This document shows, piece after piece, positions 33,621 through 43,559 of a stretch of 64,000 nt of DNA. This DNA is from Bubalus kerabau (lineage: Eukaryota > Chordata > Mammalia > Artiodactyla > Bovidae), in the NCBI RefSeq assembly GCF_029407905.1, contig NC_073629.1, positions 49,956,801 to 50,020,800 of the forward strand. The letters run 5' to 3'. The notes under the pieces were generated by a model. That model saw only the letters and a list, made by a program, of their open reading frames with translations, searched no databases and was not told where the DNA came from. The translations under genes were made by a program, and so were the position numbers. Numbering within the stretch: position 1 is the stretch's first letter; the number at the start of each line of letters is the position of its first letter.

Positions 33621-33644
33621 ATTATTGCTATAGATATTACTTAA
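33045..33644 (+). pseudogene. BovB RT fragment frame crossing the inversion
   Basis: A 199-aa frame. Its first ~60 codons read antisense BovB, so they are artefact. From about codon 62 (DLTEAEDIKKRWQEYTEEL) it is true BovB sense coding sequence upstream of and into the RT: LECEVKWALESITTNKASG, GDGIPVELFQ, WKRSVFIPIPKKGN, ECSNYRTVALI. The RT palm is missing. Not a functional protein. Confidence 0.85.
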
Positions 33645-33815
33645 TCTCTGAGCTAGGTATTATTATCTTCATTTTACAGATGGAAAAATGGGCTTTGAAG
33701 AACTATGTATTTTCCTTTAGTTTATGTCATTAGTAAGTGACAGAAATAGGTCTTGAACTTAGTGTTTTTTAGCTTCAAAGTTTATGGTCTTTTCTCTGTA
33801 CCATGTTGACTTCTA
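33640..33815 (-). repeat. MIR SINE (antisense)
   Basis: GGTATTATTATCTTCATTTT, ACAGATGGAAAAATGGGC and TAAGTGACAGAAATAGGTC form the antisense MIR. Confidence 0.8.
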
Positions 33816-34964
33816 ATAGGAGTACGAATGGTCTTTGGAGTACAAATGAATTAATCCCAGTTGGGGGAATCTGAGAACCATTTTGAAGGAAGTAAGACTT
33901 ATGGCTGGCCTTTTGAATAACTCAACAGGTGACTATGAGGAAGGAAAGCACATTCCAGGTAAGGACAAACCTAGAGAGAGAAAAGCAGAGAGCGTATCTG
34001 GAGAGTGATGAGTAGCTTGGGGTTCAGAATTCAGTGGGGGCCAGAAAGCATTTCCCAGATGAAGCTCAGCAGGGCCAGTGACTGGGTCTGCACCACTGTG
34101 TCCTCAAGAGCCCAACACAGCGCCCGGCACAATACTGTAACAAGTTCAATAAAGACTTTTAAAAAGGTTGAAGCCAAGAAAAAGAAAAGATAATGATCAT
34201 AGCCTGGTGCTATGTAGGGTAAGGAGGGGCTCCAAGAACTTGTAGGGTCGGAAATTGCTGACTTTGTGCCTTTTGTTGTTGCTGTAGTTCCCGCAGTGAA
34301 GCCACCACCCCACTGCTAGTCTCCACCCAACCAATACTAAGTAAGTGATGCGGACAATATCACACCACTCAAGGCCTCTTGTTAAATAGAGGCTGGGAGA
34401 AGTGCAGGAACCACCCAAGAAGACAGAGTGACCTGGGCAGTGTCAAGCCCAGGCTGTCTTACCCCACGATTTGACAGAAACATTGGGGAGGGCATCAGCT
34501 TTTCCTTAAATTATGAAATGGAGGTTCAAGCATGTCTTAGTAGGATAAGTTTAACATAGAAAAAAGTGCACAGGTAAAGAACCAAAGGCAAATAGTATAT
34601 CTGAGCATATTTACTGAAAACAAAGTATTAGCAAATCAAAGAACAGTTAAAATTCTTATAGCAGCTCAAAATGATCACCATAAACTCTGAGACACTGAAC
34701 TCTGAAAATTAAATCGAATAAAAGAAATGTTGCTCAGAGAAACCCTTAATTGCGCCAATGAATTTTTTCAGTGCATTTCTTTAATGTAATGATAAATATT
34801 TGACTGCTTAGAAAATCCAAATATTTACATTTGTAATCCTCATAATGACCCTGAAGGATTCAGAAAGTATAAAAAGTTATTGTGAGCATTCTACAGCATT
34901 ATAACTGCCTTTGCTAAATCTATTGTATTCTGACCTGTGATATTGTTATGTACTTGCATTTTCT
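33816..34964. other. mostly unassigned; weak L2 signals
   Basis: About 34085-34165 (GCCCGGCACAATACTG...TTCAATAAAGAC) may be an L2 3' end. The 73-aa minus frame at 34197-34418 has no recognisable domain. The rest is not recognised. Confidence 0.4.
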
Positions 34965-35050
34965 CTTCCACTAGATCGCAGTTCAATTTTGCAGTCCTTC
35001 AAATTGCCTTGTACATAGTAAGCGATGAATAGATGCTGAATTCAAGTGAC
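34965..35050 (+). repeat. L2 3' end fragment
   Basis: TTGCCTTGTACATAGTAAGC followed by GATGAATAGATGCTGAATTC resembles the L2 LINE 3' terminus. Confidence 0.55.
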
Positions 35051-35211
35051 AGTTTTCCCAGTGTTAATCATATGTATTAGAAGAGAATGAAACATTAGTT
35101 ACCTTAGTAATTTAACATTTGCTTGAAAAGGGTAAGAATGTGTTTATGAAACTCTTACAATTTAATTATTTCTAATATGAAATTAAAATAGAGTTTAGAA
35201 TCACCTGAATT

Positions 35212-35348
35212 TTTTTGGTTTTATTTATTTTTTATTTTTTGGCTGTGCTTCTTGGCATGTGGGATCTTAGTTCTTCTACCAGGGATTGAACTTGTGCCCC
35301 CTGCAGTGAAAGCACAGAATCTTAACCACTGGACCACCAGGAAGTCCC
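35212..35348 (-). mobile_element. tRNA-type SINE (antisense) with exact 15-bp TSD
   Basis: T-rich tail, GGCTGTGCTTCTTGGCATGT, ACCAGGGATTGAACTTG, ACCACTGGACCACCAGGAAG. Flanked by AGAATCACCTGAATT at 35197-35211 and 35349-35363, an exact TSD. Confidence 0.95.
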
Positions 35349-35363
35349 AGAATCACCTGAATT

Positions 35364-35822
35364 GTTATCACACTTTTTCTCTAAAGAGCTCATTGCTCAC
35401 CATGGACTTTAAGGCCACAATTTCAGTAACAGATGGCCACTGCTGATCCCACACAGACATCTACCCATCTCTGGCTCAGAGAGAGATGTTTTGCTTAGAA
35501 TGGAGAAGTGGTTCCTGCAGTGAAGGTGGGGGAATACAAATGTGTATCAAAAATGAAGATGAAAATGAATATAATCTTGTAAACAATTTGGTGACTATAT
35601 TTCCATTCTTTTTTCCTGAACTTTTTTCATATTTACAGTTATGTACTATATGGTCTATTGGTATCTGTGTATGTGTGTGTGTGTCTGTGTATTTCCTCAC
35701 TGTTTATAAAAATTTCAGACAAGTCCTTAGTGACATAGATAAACATCTCCTGAAGTTGGATTAGGGTGACATTTCTCAAGTTATGTGTAATGAATGACAG
35801 AAAATTCATAACTCAGACAGCA
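35364..35822. other. unassigned sequence with short (GT)n
   Basis: A short GTGTGTGTGTGTCTGTG run lies near 35668-35688. Nothing else recognised. Confidence 0.45.
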
Positions 35823-37037
35823 GTTCAGTTCAGTTCAGTTGCTCAGTTGTGTCCGACTCTTTGTGACCCCATGAATCACAGCATGCCAGGCCTCTCTGTC
35901 CATCACCAACTCCCGGAGTTCACTCAAACTTATGTCCATTGAGTCGGTGATGCCATCCAGCCGTCTCATCCTCTGTCGTCCCCTTCTCCTCCTGCCCCCA
36001 ATCCCTCCCAGTGTCAGAGTCTTTTCCAATGAGTCAACTCTTCTCATGAGGTGGCCGAAGTATTGGAGTTTCAGCTTCAGCATCAGTCCTTCCAATGAAC
36101 ACCCAGGACTGATCTCTTTTAGGATGGACTGGTTGGATCTCCTTGCAGTCCAAGGTTCTCCAACACCACAGTTCAAAAGCATCAATTCTTCGGCGCTCAG
36201 CCTTCTTCACAGTCCAACTCTCATATCCATACATGCCACAGGAAAAACCATAGCCTTGACTAGACGAACCTTTGTTGGCAAAGGAATGTCTCTGCTTTTG
36301 CATATGCTATCTAGGTTGGTCATAACTTTCCTTCCAAGGAGTAAGCGTCTTTTAATTTCATGGCTGCAGTCACCATCTGTAGAGATTTTGGAGCCCAAAA
36401 AAATAAAGTCTGACACTGTTTCCACTGTTTCCCCATCTATTTCCCATGAAGTGATGGGACCGGATGCCATGATCTTCGTTTTCTGAATGTTGAGCTTTAA
36501 GCCAACTTTTTCACTCTCCTCTTTCACTTTCATCAAGAGGCTTTTGAGTTCCTCTTCACTTTCTGCCATAAGGGTGGTGTCATCTGCATATCTGAGGTTA
36601 TTGAGATTTCTCCCAGCAATCTTGATTCCAGCTTGTGCTTCTTCCAGCCCAGCGTTTCTCATGATGTACTCTGCATAGAAGTTAAATAAACAGGGTGACA
36701 ATATACAGCCTTGATGTACTCCTTTTCCTATTTGTAACAAGTCTGTTGTTCCAAGCCCAGTTCTAACTGTTGCTTCCTGACCTGCATACAGCTTTCTCAA
36801 GAGGCAGATCAGGTGGTCTGGTATTCCCATCTCTTTCAGAATTTTCCACAGTTTATTGTGATCCACACAATCAAAGGCTTTGGCATAGTCAATAAAGCAG
36901 AAATAGATGTTTTTCTGGAACTCTCTTGCCTTTTCGATGATCCATAGGATGTTGGCAATTTGATCTCTGGTTCCTCTGCCTTTTCTAAAACCAGCTTGAA
37001 CATCTGGAAGTTCATGGTTCACATACTGCTGAAGCCT
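35823..37037 (-). mobile_element. BovB LINE, 5'-truncated (antisense)
   Basis: From the tail (CAGTTCAGTTCAGTTCAG) to AGTATGTGAACC on the minus strand. About 1.2 kb covering the RT domain and the 3' region. No clean TSD seen. Confidence 0.95.
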
Positions 37038-37082
37038 CTGAAATGTGAAGTTACCTGGAAGATTAGTTACAAATATATTCAT
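36207..37082 (-). pseudogene. BovB reverse transcriptase fragment (291 aa)
   Basis: Encodes the RTE-type RT of BovB, which copies element RNA at the nicked target. Seen in order: VQAGFRKGRGTRDQIAN, the catalytic FIDYAKAFD, a QGCILSP block, the YADD catalytic box (in LRYADDTTLMA) and KTKIMASGP. The start Met lies in non-BovB flank, so the 5' end is truncated. The C-terminal part is cut off by a frameshift near 36225, after AMVFPV. The 116-aa frame at 35835-36185 is the C-terminal continuation with a small deletion at about 36150 (TLDCKE-type junction). Non-functional. Confidence 0.93.
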
Positions 37083-38164
37083 GGGCAGGAAAATAGAATT
37101 TGTCCCTGTTTAAGGCAGTGATTGATACATACAGAGTACTTTTCTACCATCAGGTTCATGGCAGTCAAAGGAACGTTGACAGAGGCTGCCCATAAGGTGA
37201 TAAGTGCTTTGTGTAAGAACCTGTTTCTAGTTCTTGGGCCCTCTTTTTTCGTAACTGCTCCACTTCAAGTGTAGTCTCTTGATGTGTTTGCTCCCTTCCT
37301 TCCTTCTCAGCTTGCTCTCTTTCTCTGCTTTGTATTCTGAAGTCACTTCAGGTGTTGTGAAATCTAGAATTCACATTCCAGTACAGGATTACATTTTAAT
37401 TGGTCAAGACTTCTAGACTTCCTGGAATACCGAGTCCAAGAGTATCTCCTTTGTTTGCCAACATTCACCTTAACGTATGACCACTTGCCCTGTCCCTGGG
37501 CTAAGAGAATGTCTCAGTGCTCACTCTGGAATAAGCCCCCTAAAATATTTCAGCGAGGATAAGATCCAGCCTGCCTAGATCTGGTTCTTGGTACAGGTAC
37601 AACCTCAGTTTTCAGGACTTCATCTTTGTGGCTCCCAATCTGCTTCCTTTCTTGGATGCCTTCAAAATCATCCACAGTGGCCACCATTTTTTTAAAGCAA
37701 GTTCAGCCTCTGAATGTACCTGGTCTTTACATGTTCACTGCCCTTCAGTGCTGAATGAGCCAATAACTCCACTGCTCCTGTCTCTCAATCTACTTTGCAC
37801 TTTGGAGAGACACCCAGGCTTTTGACTCTAACTTTGCTCACCACTGCTTTCTCTAAGGGCTCTGAGCAATCATTCACACCTAAAAGTGTTTGTCTGGGTT
37901 AAGAGGGAGCTACTGCTGAGTTGAGAAGAGCTACTGCTCTTTTCTCACTCTGCTGAGCTTTTAGAATCTTCCTCGTACATCTGAGACCACTGGGAAGCAG
38001 AGTAAGTCCCACAATCCTCCTGAGAGGTTATAGTTTTAAGACATTGTCCTTCATTGCAGAAATGCCCACAAAAGTCCAGGGACTGGCATTTGCTTTAATT
38101 GAAAGATCAGTTTCAGAATTGACTCTCAGAGCAATAAGTTAAGGTAGCAGTAGTGCTTAGGATA
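37038..38164. other. longest repeat-poor stretch; unassigned
   Basis: About 1.1 kb with no recognisable repeat, RNA gene or long frame (best 65 aa). Base composition is less AT-biased than its neighbours. Could be ordinary unique intergenic or intronic DNA. Confidence 0.45.
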
Positions 38165-38410
38165 AGAAATGTTTGTATTAACTGCTAATTATTGAGTTCC
38201 CAGGTTGGGCCATGTTCTCAACATATGTTATTTCATTTTTATCAACACAGAACATATAATAAAATAAATATTATTTGCCCCATCACAATTAGCCAAAGCT
38301 AAGAAAACTGATTTACTTTCCAAAGTCACAGAGTTAACAAATGGCAAAATCGAAACTCAAATCTAGGACTCCAGATTCTAGCTCTTAGTCACCAGGCTAA
38401 TAACCTCCCA
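38165..38410 (-). repeat. MIR SINE (antisense)
   Basis: Long antisense MIR: TGTTATTTCATTTTTATCAAC, AAAACTGATTTACTTTCC, AAAGTCACAGAGTTAACAAA, CTCTTAGTCACCAGGCTAAT. Confidence 0.8.
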
Positions 38411-38489
38411 CAGAGAAAACACTGAGATCCACTCCATCCACATGAGAGCATGGGTCACATTATTTTAACACAGGTTATTTGGAATCTGC

Positions 38490-38610
38490 TCTAGTCAGTC
38501 AATGATTGACAGAGTCCAACTATATGCAAGGTACATGGGCAGGTACACTGAAGGACAAGCCGAAGTATGACATGGTCCGTGCCCTGAAGTTAGAGAGAAG
38601 GCATCACACT
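38490..38610 (+). repeat. L2-type fragment
   Basis: CAACTATATGCAAGGTACATGG...GACATGGTCCGTGCCCTGAAG resembles the L2 block seen in many mammalian copies. Confidence 0.5.
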
Positions 38611-38714
38611 GAGTGAAGAATTTAAAGGCAAAAAGTTAGAGAACAACATTAGGCAATAATGCAAGAGATACCACAAATAAACCAGAAACTTTAGTATGTA
38701 TCAGACCCTGTTCC

Positions 38715-39170
38715 TTTAAAACCATTTTTATTGTGGTATAATATACATAACAAAACTCAGCATTTTCAGCATTTTAAGCTTACAGCTCAGTGGCATTACA
38801 TGCATTCATATCGTTGTGCAGTTATTACCACTTTCCATCTCTAGAACTTTTTCATCACCTCATATCAAGGTTCTGTATCCAGTAAACAATGACTCCCCTT
38901 TCTTTCCTTCCTTCAGCCTCTGATAACTTCTCTTCTACTTTCTGTCTCTATGTATTTTTCTGTTCTAGGAATCTCATACAATATTTGTCCTTTTGTGTTA
39001 GGCTTATTTTACTGAGTGTAATGGTTCAAGGTTGATCCACACTGAAGTTTTCATTAGAACTGCACTTTTTTTTAAAGCTGAGTAAGAAATACTCCATTAT
39101 ATGTTTCTATGTCATTTTTCAGTCCATTTGTCTGTTAATGAATATTTGGGTTGTTCCAAGTACCTTTATA
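38715..39170 (-). mobile_element. ancient L1M 3' UTR (antisense)
   Basis: TTTATTGTGGTATAATATAC, CAGTGGCATTACATGCATTC, TTCTCTTCTACTTTCTGTC and ATATTTGGGTTGTTCCAAG give antisense L1M. Confidence 0.85.
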
Positions 39171-39180
39171 GGAATTAACT

Positions 39181-39460
39181 TAGGACTTCCCTGGTGGTAC
39201 AGTGGTTGAGAATCCACCTGATAATTTAGAGGACATGGGTTTGGTCCCTGGTCCGGGAGGATTTCACATGCCGCAGGGCAGGTAAGCCCGTGTGTCACGA
39301 CTGGGCCAGTGCTCTAGAGCCTGTGCTGCACAAGAGAAGTCACCATAACGAGGAGCCCATGCTCCAAAACGAAGAGTAACGCTTGCACACTGCAGCTAAA
39401 GAAAGCCCTTGTGCATCAACAAAGACCCAGAACAGTCAAAAATAAAGAAAGAAATAGAGT
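39181..39460 (+). mobile_element. CHR-2-type SINE (sense)
   Basis: TAGGACTTCCCTGGTGGTAC, CTGGTCCGGGAGGATTTCAC, GCTCTAGAGCCTGTGCTGC, ending in an A-rich AATAAAGAAAGAAAT tail. Flanked by TTAACTT-type sequence, a probable TSD. Confidence 0.93.
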
Positions 39461-39464
39461 TAAC

Positions 39465-39608
39465 TTGACCTTTGAGGTAATTATTATTATCCCCATTTTC
39501 AGATGAAGAAACTGAGATAAATTAAGAAACTTGGCCAGTAAACAGTGAATTTGAATCCAGAAGCCTACGTAAAGAGCCTGAAATCTTAGTCATTATGCTC
39601 TCCTCTCC
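39465..39608 (-). repeat. MIR SINE (antisense)
   Basis: TTATTATTATCCCCATTTTC, AGATGAAGAAACTGAG and AAACTTGGCCAGTAAACAGT. The CHR SINE lies at its left edge. Confidence 0.82.
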
Positions 39609-40205
39609 CTGTGTTTTTAAGTGGAAGATACAGTTAACAAAATTCAGTATATCTAAGGATGAGGAAATCACCACAGGTTGAATTGAGAGAGGAGCTCTTC
39701 ATGGCAGCTGTCGTTCTGGTTCTGAACCTTACAGGAGATGAAAGACTGAAATAAACCTTGGGCTACAAAGCCAACATCTGAAGGGGTGGAGGCAGGGCTT
39801 GCTTTGACGGAAGGGCCATTTAAGGACCTGCAGGATCAGCCATTTTCCACAAGGGATACCGTGTGCCAAGGAAAGCATTGTGAACAAGGTGAGATGACTT
39901 CAGCAGCTCCATAGCCTACTTGACACACATAGCCTTGTCAGAACTGTACTGCCTTAAACACAGCCGCTGAGTCCAGAAGATTAAAGGGCTTTGAAAACTG
40001 AATATACATTCCCCCCCAAACCTGTAGTAGACTTCACTTTTTAAATTAACTGACATTTTAAGTGCCCTGGAAAGACTGGCTCTTAAATACGTCATTCCTT
40101 TTTAATGTAGCATGAACTACAGGCCATTTCCTTACATTGTTTTTCACAGAATCATTCAACACTATCTAAAGGCAATCCACCTTTTCACTGTTTTACCTCC
40201 TCCTG
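39609..40205. other. unassigned non-coding sequence
   Basis: No repeat family or coding signal recognised. Confidence 0.45.
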
Positions 40206-40237
40206 CAATGCTTTCCAGGTGGCGCTAGTGGTAGAGA

Positions 40238-41781
40238 TCAGATCAGATCAGATCAGACAGATCAGTTGCTCAGTCGTGTCCGACTCTATGCGACCCCATG
40301 AATCGCAGCACGCCAGGCCTCCCTGTCCATCACCAACTCCCGGAGTTCACTCAGACTCATGTCCATCGAGTCAGTGATGCCATCCAGCCATCTCATCCTC
40401 TGTCGTCCCCTTCTCCTCCTGCCCCCGATCCCTCCCAGCATCAGAGTCTTTTCCAATGAGTCAACTCTTCGCATGAGGTGGCCAAAGTACTGGAGTTTCA
40501 GCTTTAGCATCATTCCTTCCAAAGAAATCCCAGGGCTGATCTCCTTCAGAATGGACTGGTTGGATCTCCTTGCAGTCCAAGGGACTCTCAAGAGTCTTCT
40601 CCAACACCACAGTTCAAAAGCATCAATTCTTCGGCACTCAGCCTTCTTCACAGTCCAACTCTCACATCCATACATGACCACAGGAAAAACCATAGCCTTG
40701 ACTAGACGAACCTTTGTTGGCAAAGTAATGTCTCTGCTTTTGAATATGCTATCTAGGTTGGTCATAACTTTCCTTCCAAGGAGTAAGCGTCTTTTAATTT
40801 CATGGCTGCAGTCACCATCTGCAGTGATTTTGGAGCCCAGAAAATTAAAGTCTGACACTGTTTCCACTGTTTCCCCATCTATTTCCCATGAAGTGGTGGG
40901 ACCGGATGCCATGATCTTCGTTTTCTGAATGTTGAGCTTTAAGCCAACTTTTTCACTCTCCATTTTCACTTTCATCAAGAGGCTTTTGAGTTCCTCTTCA
41001 CTTTCTGCCATAAGGGTGGTGTCATCTGCATATCTGAGGATATTGATATTTCTCCCAGCAATCTTGATTCCAGCTTGTGTTTCTTCCAGTCCAGCGTTTC
41101 TCATGATGTACTCTGCAGAGAAGTTAAATAAACAGGGTGACAATATACAGCCTTGACAAACTCCTTTTCCTATTTGGAACCAGTCTGTTGTTCCATGTCC
41201 AGTTCTAACTGTTTCTTCCTGACCTGCATACAAATTTCTCAAGAGGCAGATCAGGTGTTCTGGTATTCCCACCTCTTTCAGAATTTTCCACAGTTTCTTG
41301 TGATCCACACACTCAAAGGCTTTGGCATAGTCAATAAAGCAGAAATAGATGTTTTTCTGGAACTCTCTTGCTTTTTCCATGATCCAGCGGATGTTGGCAA
41401 TTTGATCTCTGGTTCCTTTGCCTTTTCAAAAACCAGCTTGAACATCAGGAAGTTCACGGTTCATATATTGCTGAATCCTGGCTTGGAGAATTTTGAGCAT
41501 TACTTTACTATCGTGTGAGATGAGTGCAATTATGCGGTAGTTTGAGCATTCTTTGGCATTGCCTTTCTTTGGGATTGGAATGAAAACTGACCTTTTCCAG
41601 TCCTGTGGCCACTGCTGAGTTTTCCAAATTTGCTGAAACCATACTCACAGAAAACTAGTCAATCTAATCACACTAGGACCACAGCCTTGTCTAACTCAAT
41701 GAAACTAAGCCATGCCCGTGGGGCAACCCAATAGGAGCGGGTCATGGTGGAGAGATTTGACAGAATGTGGTCCACTGGAGA
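40238..41781 (-). mobile_element. BovB LINE inserted in BovA, with inverted 5'-region piece
   Basis: Antisense BovB to about 41640, then about 41655-41781 in sense orientation: AATCACACTAGGACCACAGC, AAACTAAGCCATGCCCGTGG, GAATGTGGTCCACTGGAG. That is BovB 5'-region sequence, so the element is 5'-inverted with an internal deletion. Exact 11-bp TSD AGTGGTAGAGA at 40227-40237 and 41782-41792. The tail is an unusual pentamer array (ATCTG-type, 40234-40258). Confidence 0.94.
40286..41628 (-). pseudogene. BovB reverse transcriptase, near-intact fragment
   Basis: The open part (40286-41380, 364 aa) carries FIDYAKAFE at about residues 15-23, QGCILSP at 76-82, the catalytic YADD at 117-120, KTKIMASGP after it, and the C-terminal GRRRRGRQRMRWLDG region down to near the element's 3' end. 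Upstream the same frame continues to about 41628, broken by one TGA (from an Arg codon) near 41429 in the RKGKGTRDQ block. The N-terminal endonuclease is absent. This is the best preserved coding stretch in the window, but the truncation and stop make it inactive. Confidence 0.93.
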
Positions 41782-41984
41782 AGTGGTAGAGAACCTGCCT
41801 GCAAATACAGGAGACATAAGAGATGTGGGTTCTATCCCTGAGGTGGGAAGATCCCCTGGAGGAGGTCAGGGGCAACCCACTCCAGTATTCTTGCCTGGAG
41901 AATCCCATGGACAGAGGAGGCTGGCAGGCTACAGTCCATAGGGTCACAAAGAGTTGGACATGACAGAAGTGACTTAGCAGGCAC

Positions 41985-42224
41985 ACACGTGATGCTTTCA
42001 GCTGAGGTATGGGTAGGTGATGACACCCAGTGCAGTTAAAACTTGCATGGAACCACTAATTTTTAAACAGTAGCACTTTGAGGCTTTAGGACTGCAAATA
42101 CTTTGAAAGCAAAATCCTTGGCTTTGTCTTCCTTGGAGCCTAGCATCAAGTCGTCATCTAAAACTTTGGAAATATGGCCTGCTGGATGAAATGAAACCAA
42201 AAGGCAGGGATGCTTGGATTGAGG
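41985..42224. other. unassigned non-coding sequence
   Basis: No recognised repeat. Confidence 0.4.
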
Positions 42225-42350
42225 AGGAAACAAGGCCCTAGTCTGACCTCAACCACTCTAGCATTGTGACCACAAGCAACTTACTTAAATGTCCTAGGCT
42301 TCAGTATTCTTAGTTGAAAAAATAACATTGTGCTTGTTGTTGAGAATAAA
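42225..42350 (+). repeat. MIR SINE (sense)
   Basis: CTCTAGCATTGTGACCACAAG, CAACTTACTTAAATGTCC, TAGGCTTCAGTATTCTTAG follow the MIR core. Confidence 0.7.
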
Positions 42351-42663
42351 GATGTTCCTTTATCTTTTCTTTATCAGCTCATGACTCCTCAGCTTGGATG
42401 TCTACCCACTCATTGAGAAATCAGTGCCCCAGTCCAGCACAGCTGGTGTTGTTTACCTAAACTCACAGCTGCTAGTTTCTACAGTGAGAACACTCAGGCA
42501 ATAACAGACAAAAAGAAGGTTAATGACAGACTAAAGTTACCCAAGTCAGAATATGATAAACTCAGCTAAGGCAGGCAAATGCTATGGGATAGCAAAAATG
42601 GAAAGTTATTGTTTAATAGGTACTGAGTTTCAGTCTGGGTTAATGAAAAAGCTTAAAGGTGGT
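42351..42663. other. unassigned non-coding sequence
   Basis: No recognised repeat. It precedes the LTR start at about 42664. Confidence 0.4.
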
Positions 42664-42738
42664 GTTAGGACTCAGGGTGGGCCACCCCAAAACATGTTAC
42701 AGTGGCATCTTCATTATGTTGAACTGAAGTTGCTTGAA

Positions 42739-43462
42739 GCTGAAGTTGAACAGTTCTATGGAGACCAGAAGACCTTCTAGAACTAACACCCCAAAAGATG
42801 TCCTTTTCATTATAGGGGACTGGAATGCAAAAGTAGGAAGTCAAGAGATACCTGGAAAAACAGGCAAATTTGGTCTTGGAGTACAAAACGAAACAGGGCA
42901 AAGGCTAACAGAGTTTTGCCAAGAGAACACACTGGTCATAGCAAACACCCTCTTCCAACAACACAAGAGATGACTCTACACATGGACATCACCAGATGGT
43001 CAACACTGAAATCAGATTGATTACATTCTTTGCAGCCAAAAATGGAGAAGCTCTATACAGTCAGCAAAAACAAGACCAGGAGCTGACTGTGGCTCAGATC
43101 ATGAACTCCTTATTCCCAAATTCAGACTCAAATTGAAGAAAGTAGGGAAAACCACTAGACCATTCAGGTATGACCTAAATCAAATCCCTTATGATTATAC
43201 AGTGGAAGTGAGAAATTGATTCAAGGGATTAGATCTGATAGACAGAGTCCCTGAAAAACTATGAATGGAGGTTCATGACATTGTACAGGAGGCAGTGATC
43301 AAGACCATCCCCAAGAAAAAGAAATGCAAAAAAGCAAAATGGTTGTTTGAGGAGGCCTTACAAACAGCCGAGAAAAGAAGGGAAGCTAAAGGAAAAGGAG
43401 AAAAGGAAAGATATACACATTTGAATGCAGAGTTCAAAGAAAAACAAGGAAAGATAAGATAG
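42739..43462 (+). pseudogene. BovB APE-type endonuclease C-terminal part (broken)
   Basis: Frames at 42734-42973 and 43265-43462 and the stop-interrupted text between encode the end of the BovB endonuclease, which nicks target DNA. Motifs seen: FIIGDWNAKVGSQE (GDWN catalytic block), NQIDYILCSQKW, and GSDHELLIPKF with the terminal SDH. At least three in-frame stops occur (e.g. after QQHKR and after QH). The N-terminal half, with the Asn and Glu metal-site motifs, is absent. Confidence 0.9.
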
Positions 43463-43559
43463 CCTTCTTCGGTGATCAGTACAAAGAAACAGAGGAAAAC
43501 AATAGAATGGGAAAGACTAGAGATCACTTCAAGAAAATTAGTGATACCAAGGGAACATT

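Larger units (their letters stand above)
40206..41984 (+). mobile_element. Bov-tA SINE (sense) split by a BovB insertion
   Basis: Left part 40206-40237 (CTTTCCAGGTGGCGCTAGTG...) and right part 41782-41984 (AGTGGTAGAGAACCTGCCTG to GACTTAGCAGGCACACAC). The two parts share AGTGGTAGAGA, the target duplication made when BovB jumped into it. Confidence 0.94.

Noticed and set aside
33840..34000. Possible ancient LINE block around GGAAAGCACATTCCAGGTAA
   Set aside because: Familiar-looking but too diverged to name a family.
36560..36600. YADD reverse transcriptases as a retron, DGR or other RT-based system
   Set aside because: Flanking motifs and 3' ends are those of BovB LINEs, and no template-repeat or ncRNA partner is present.
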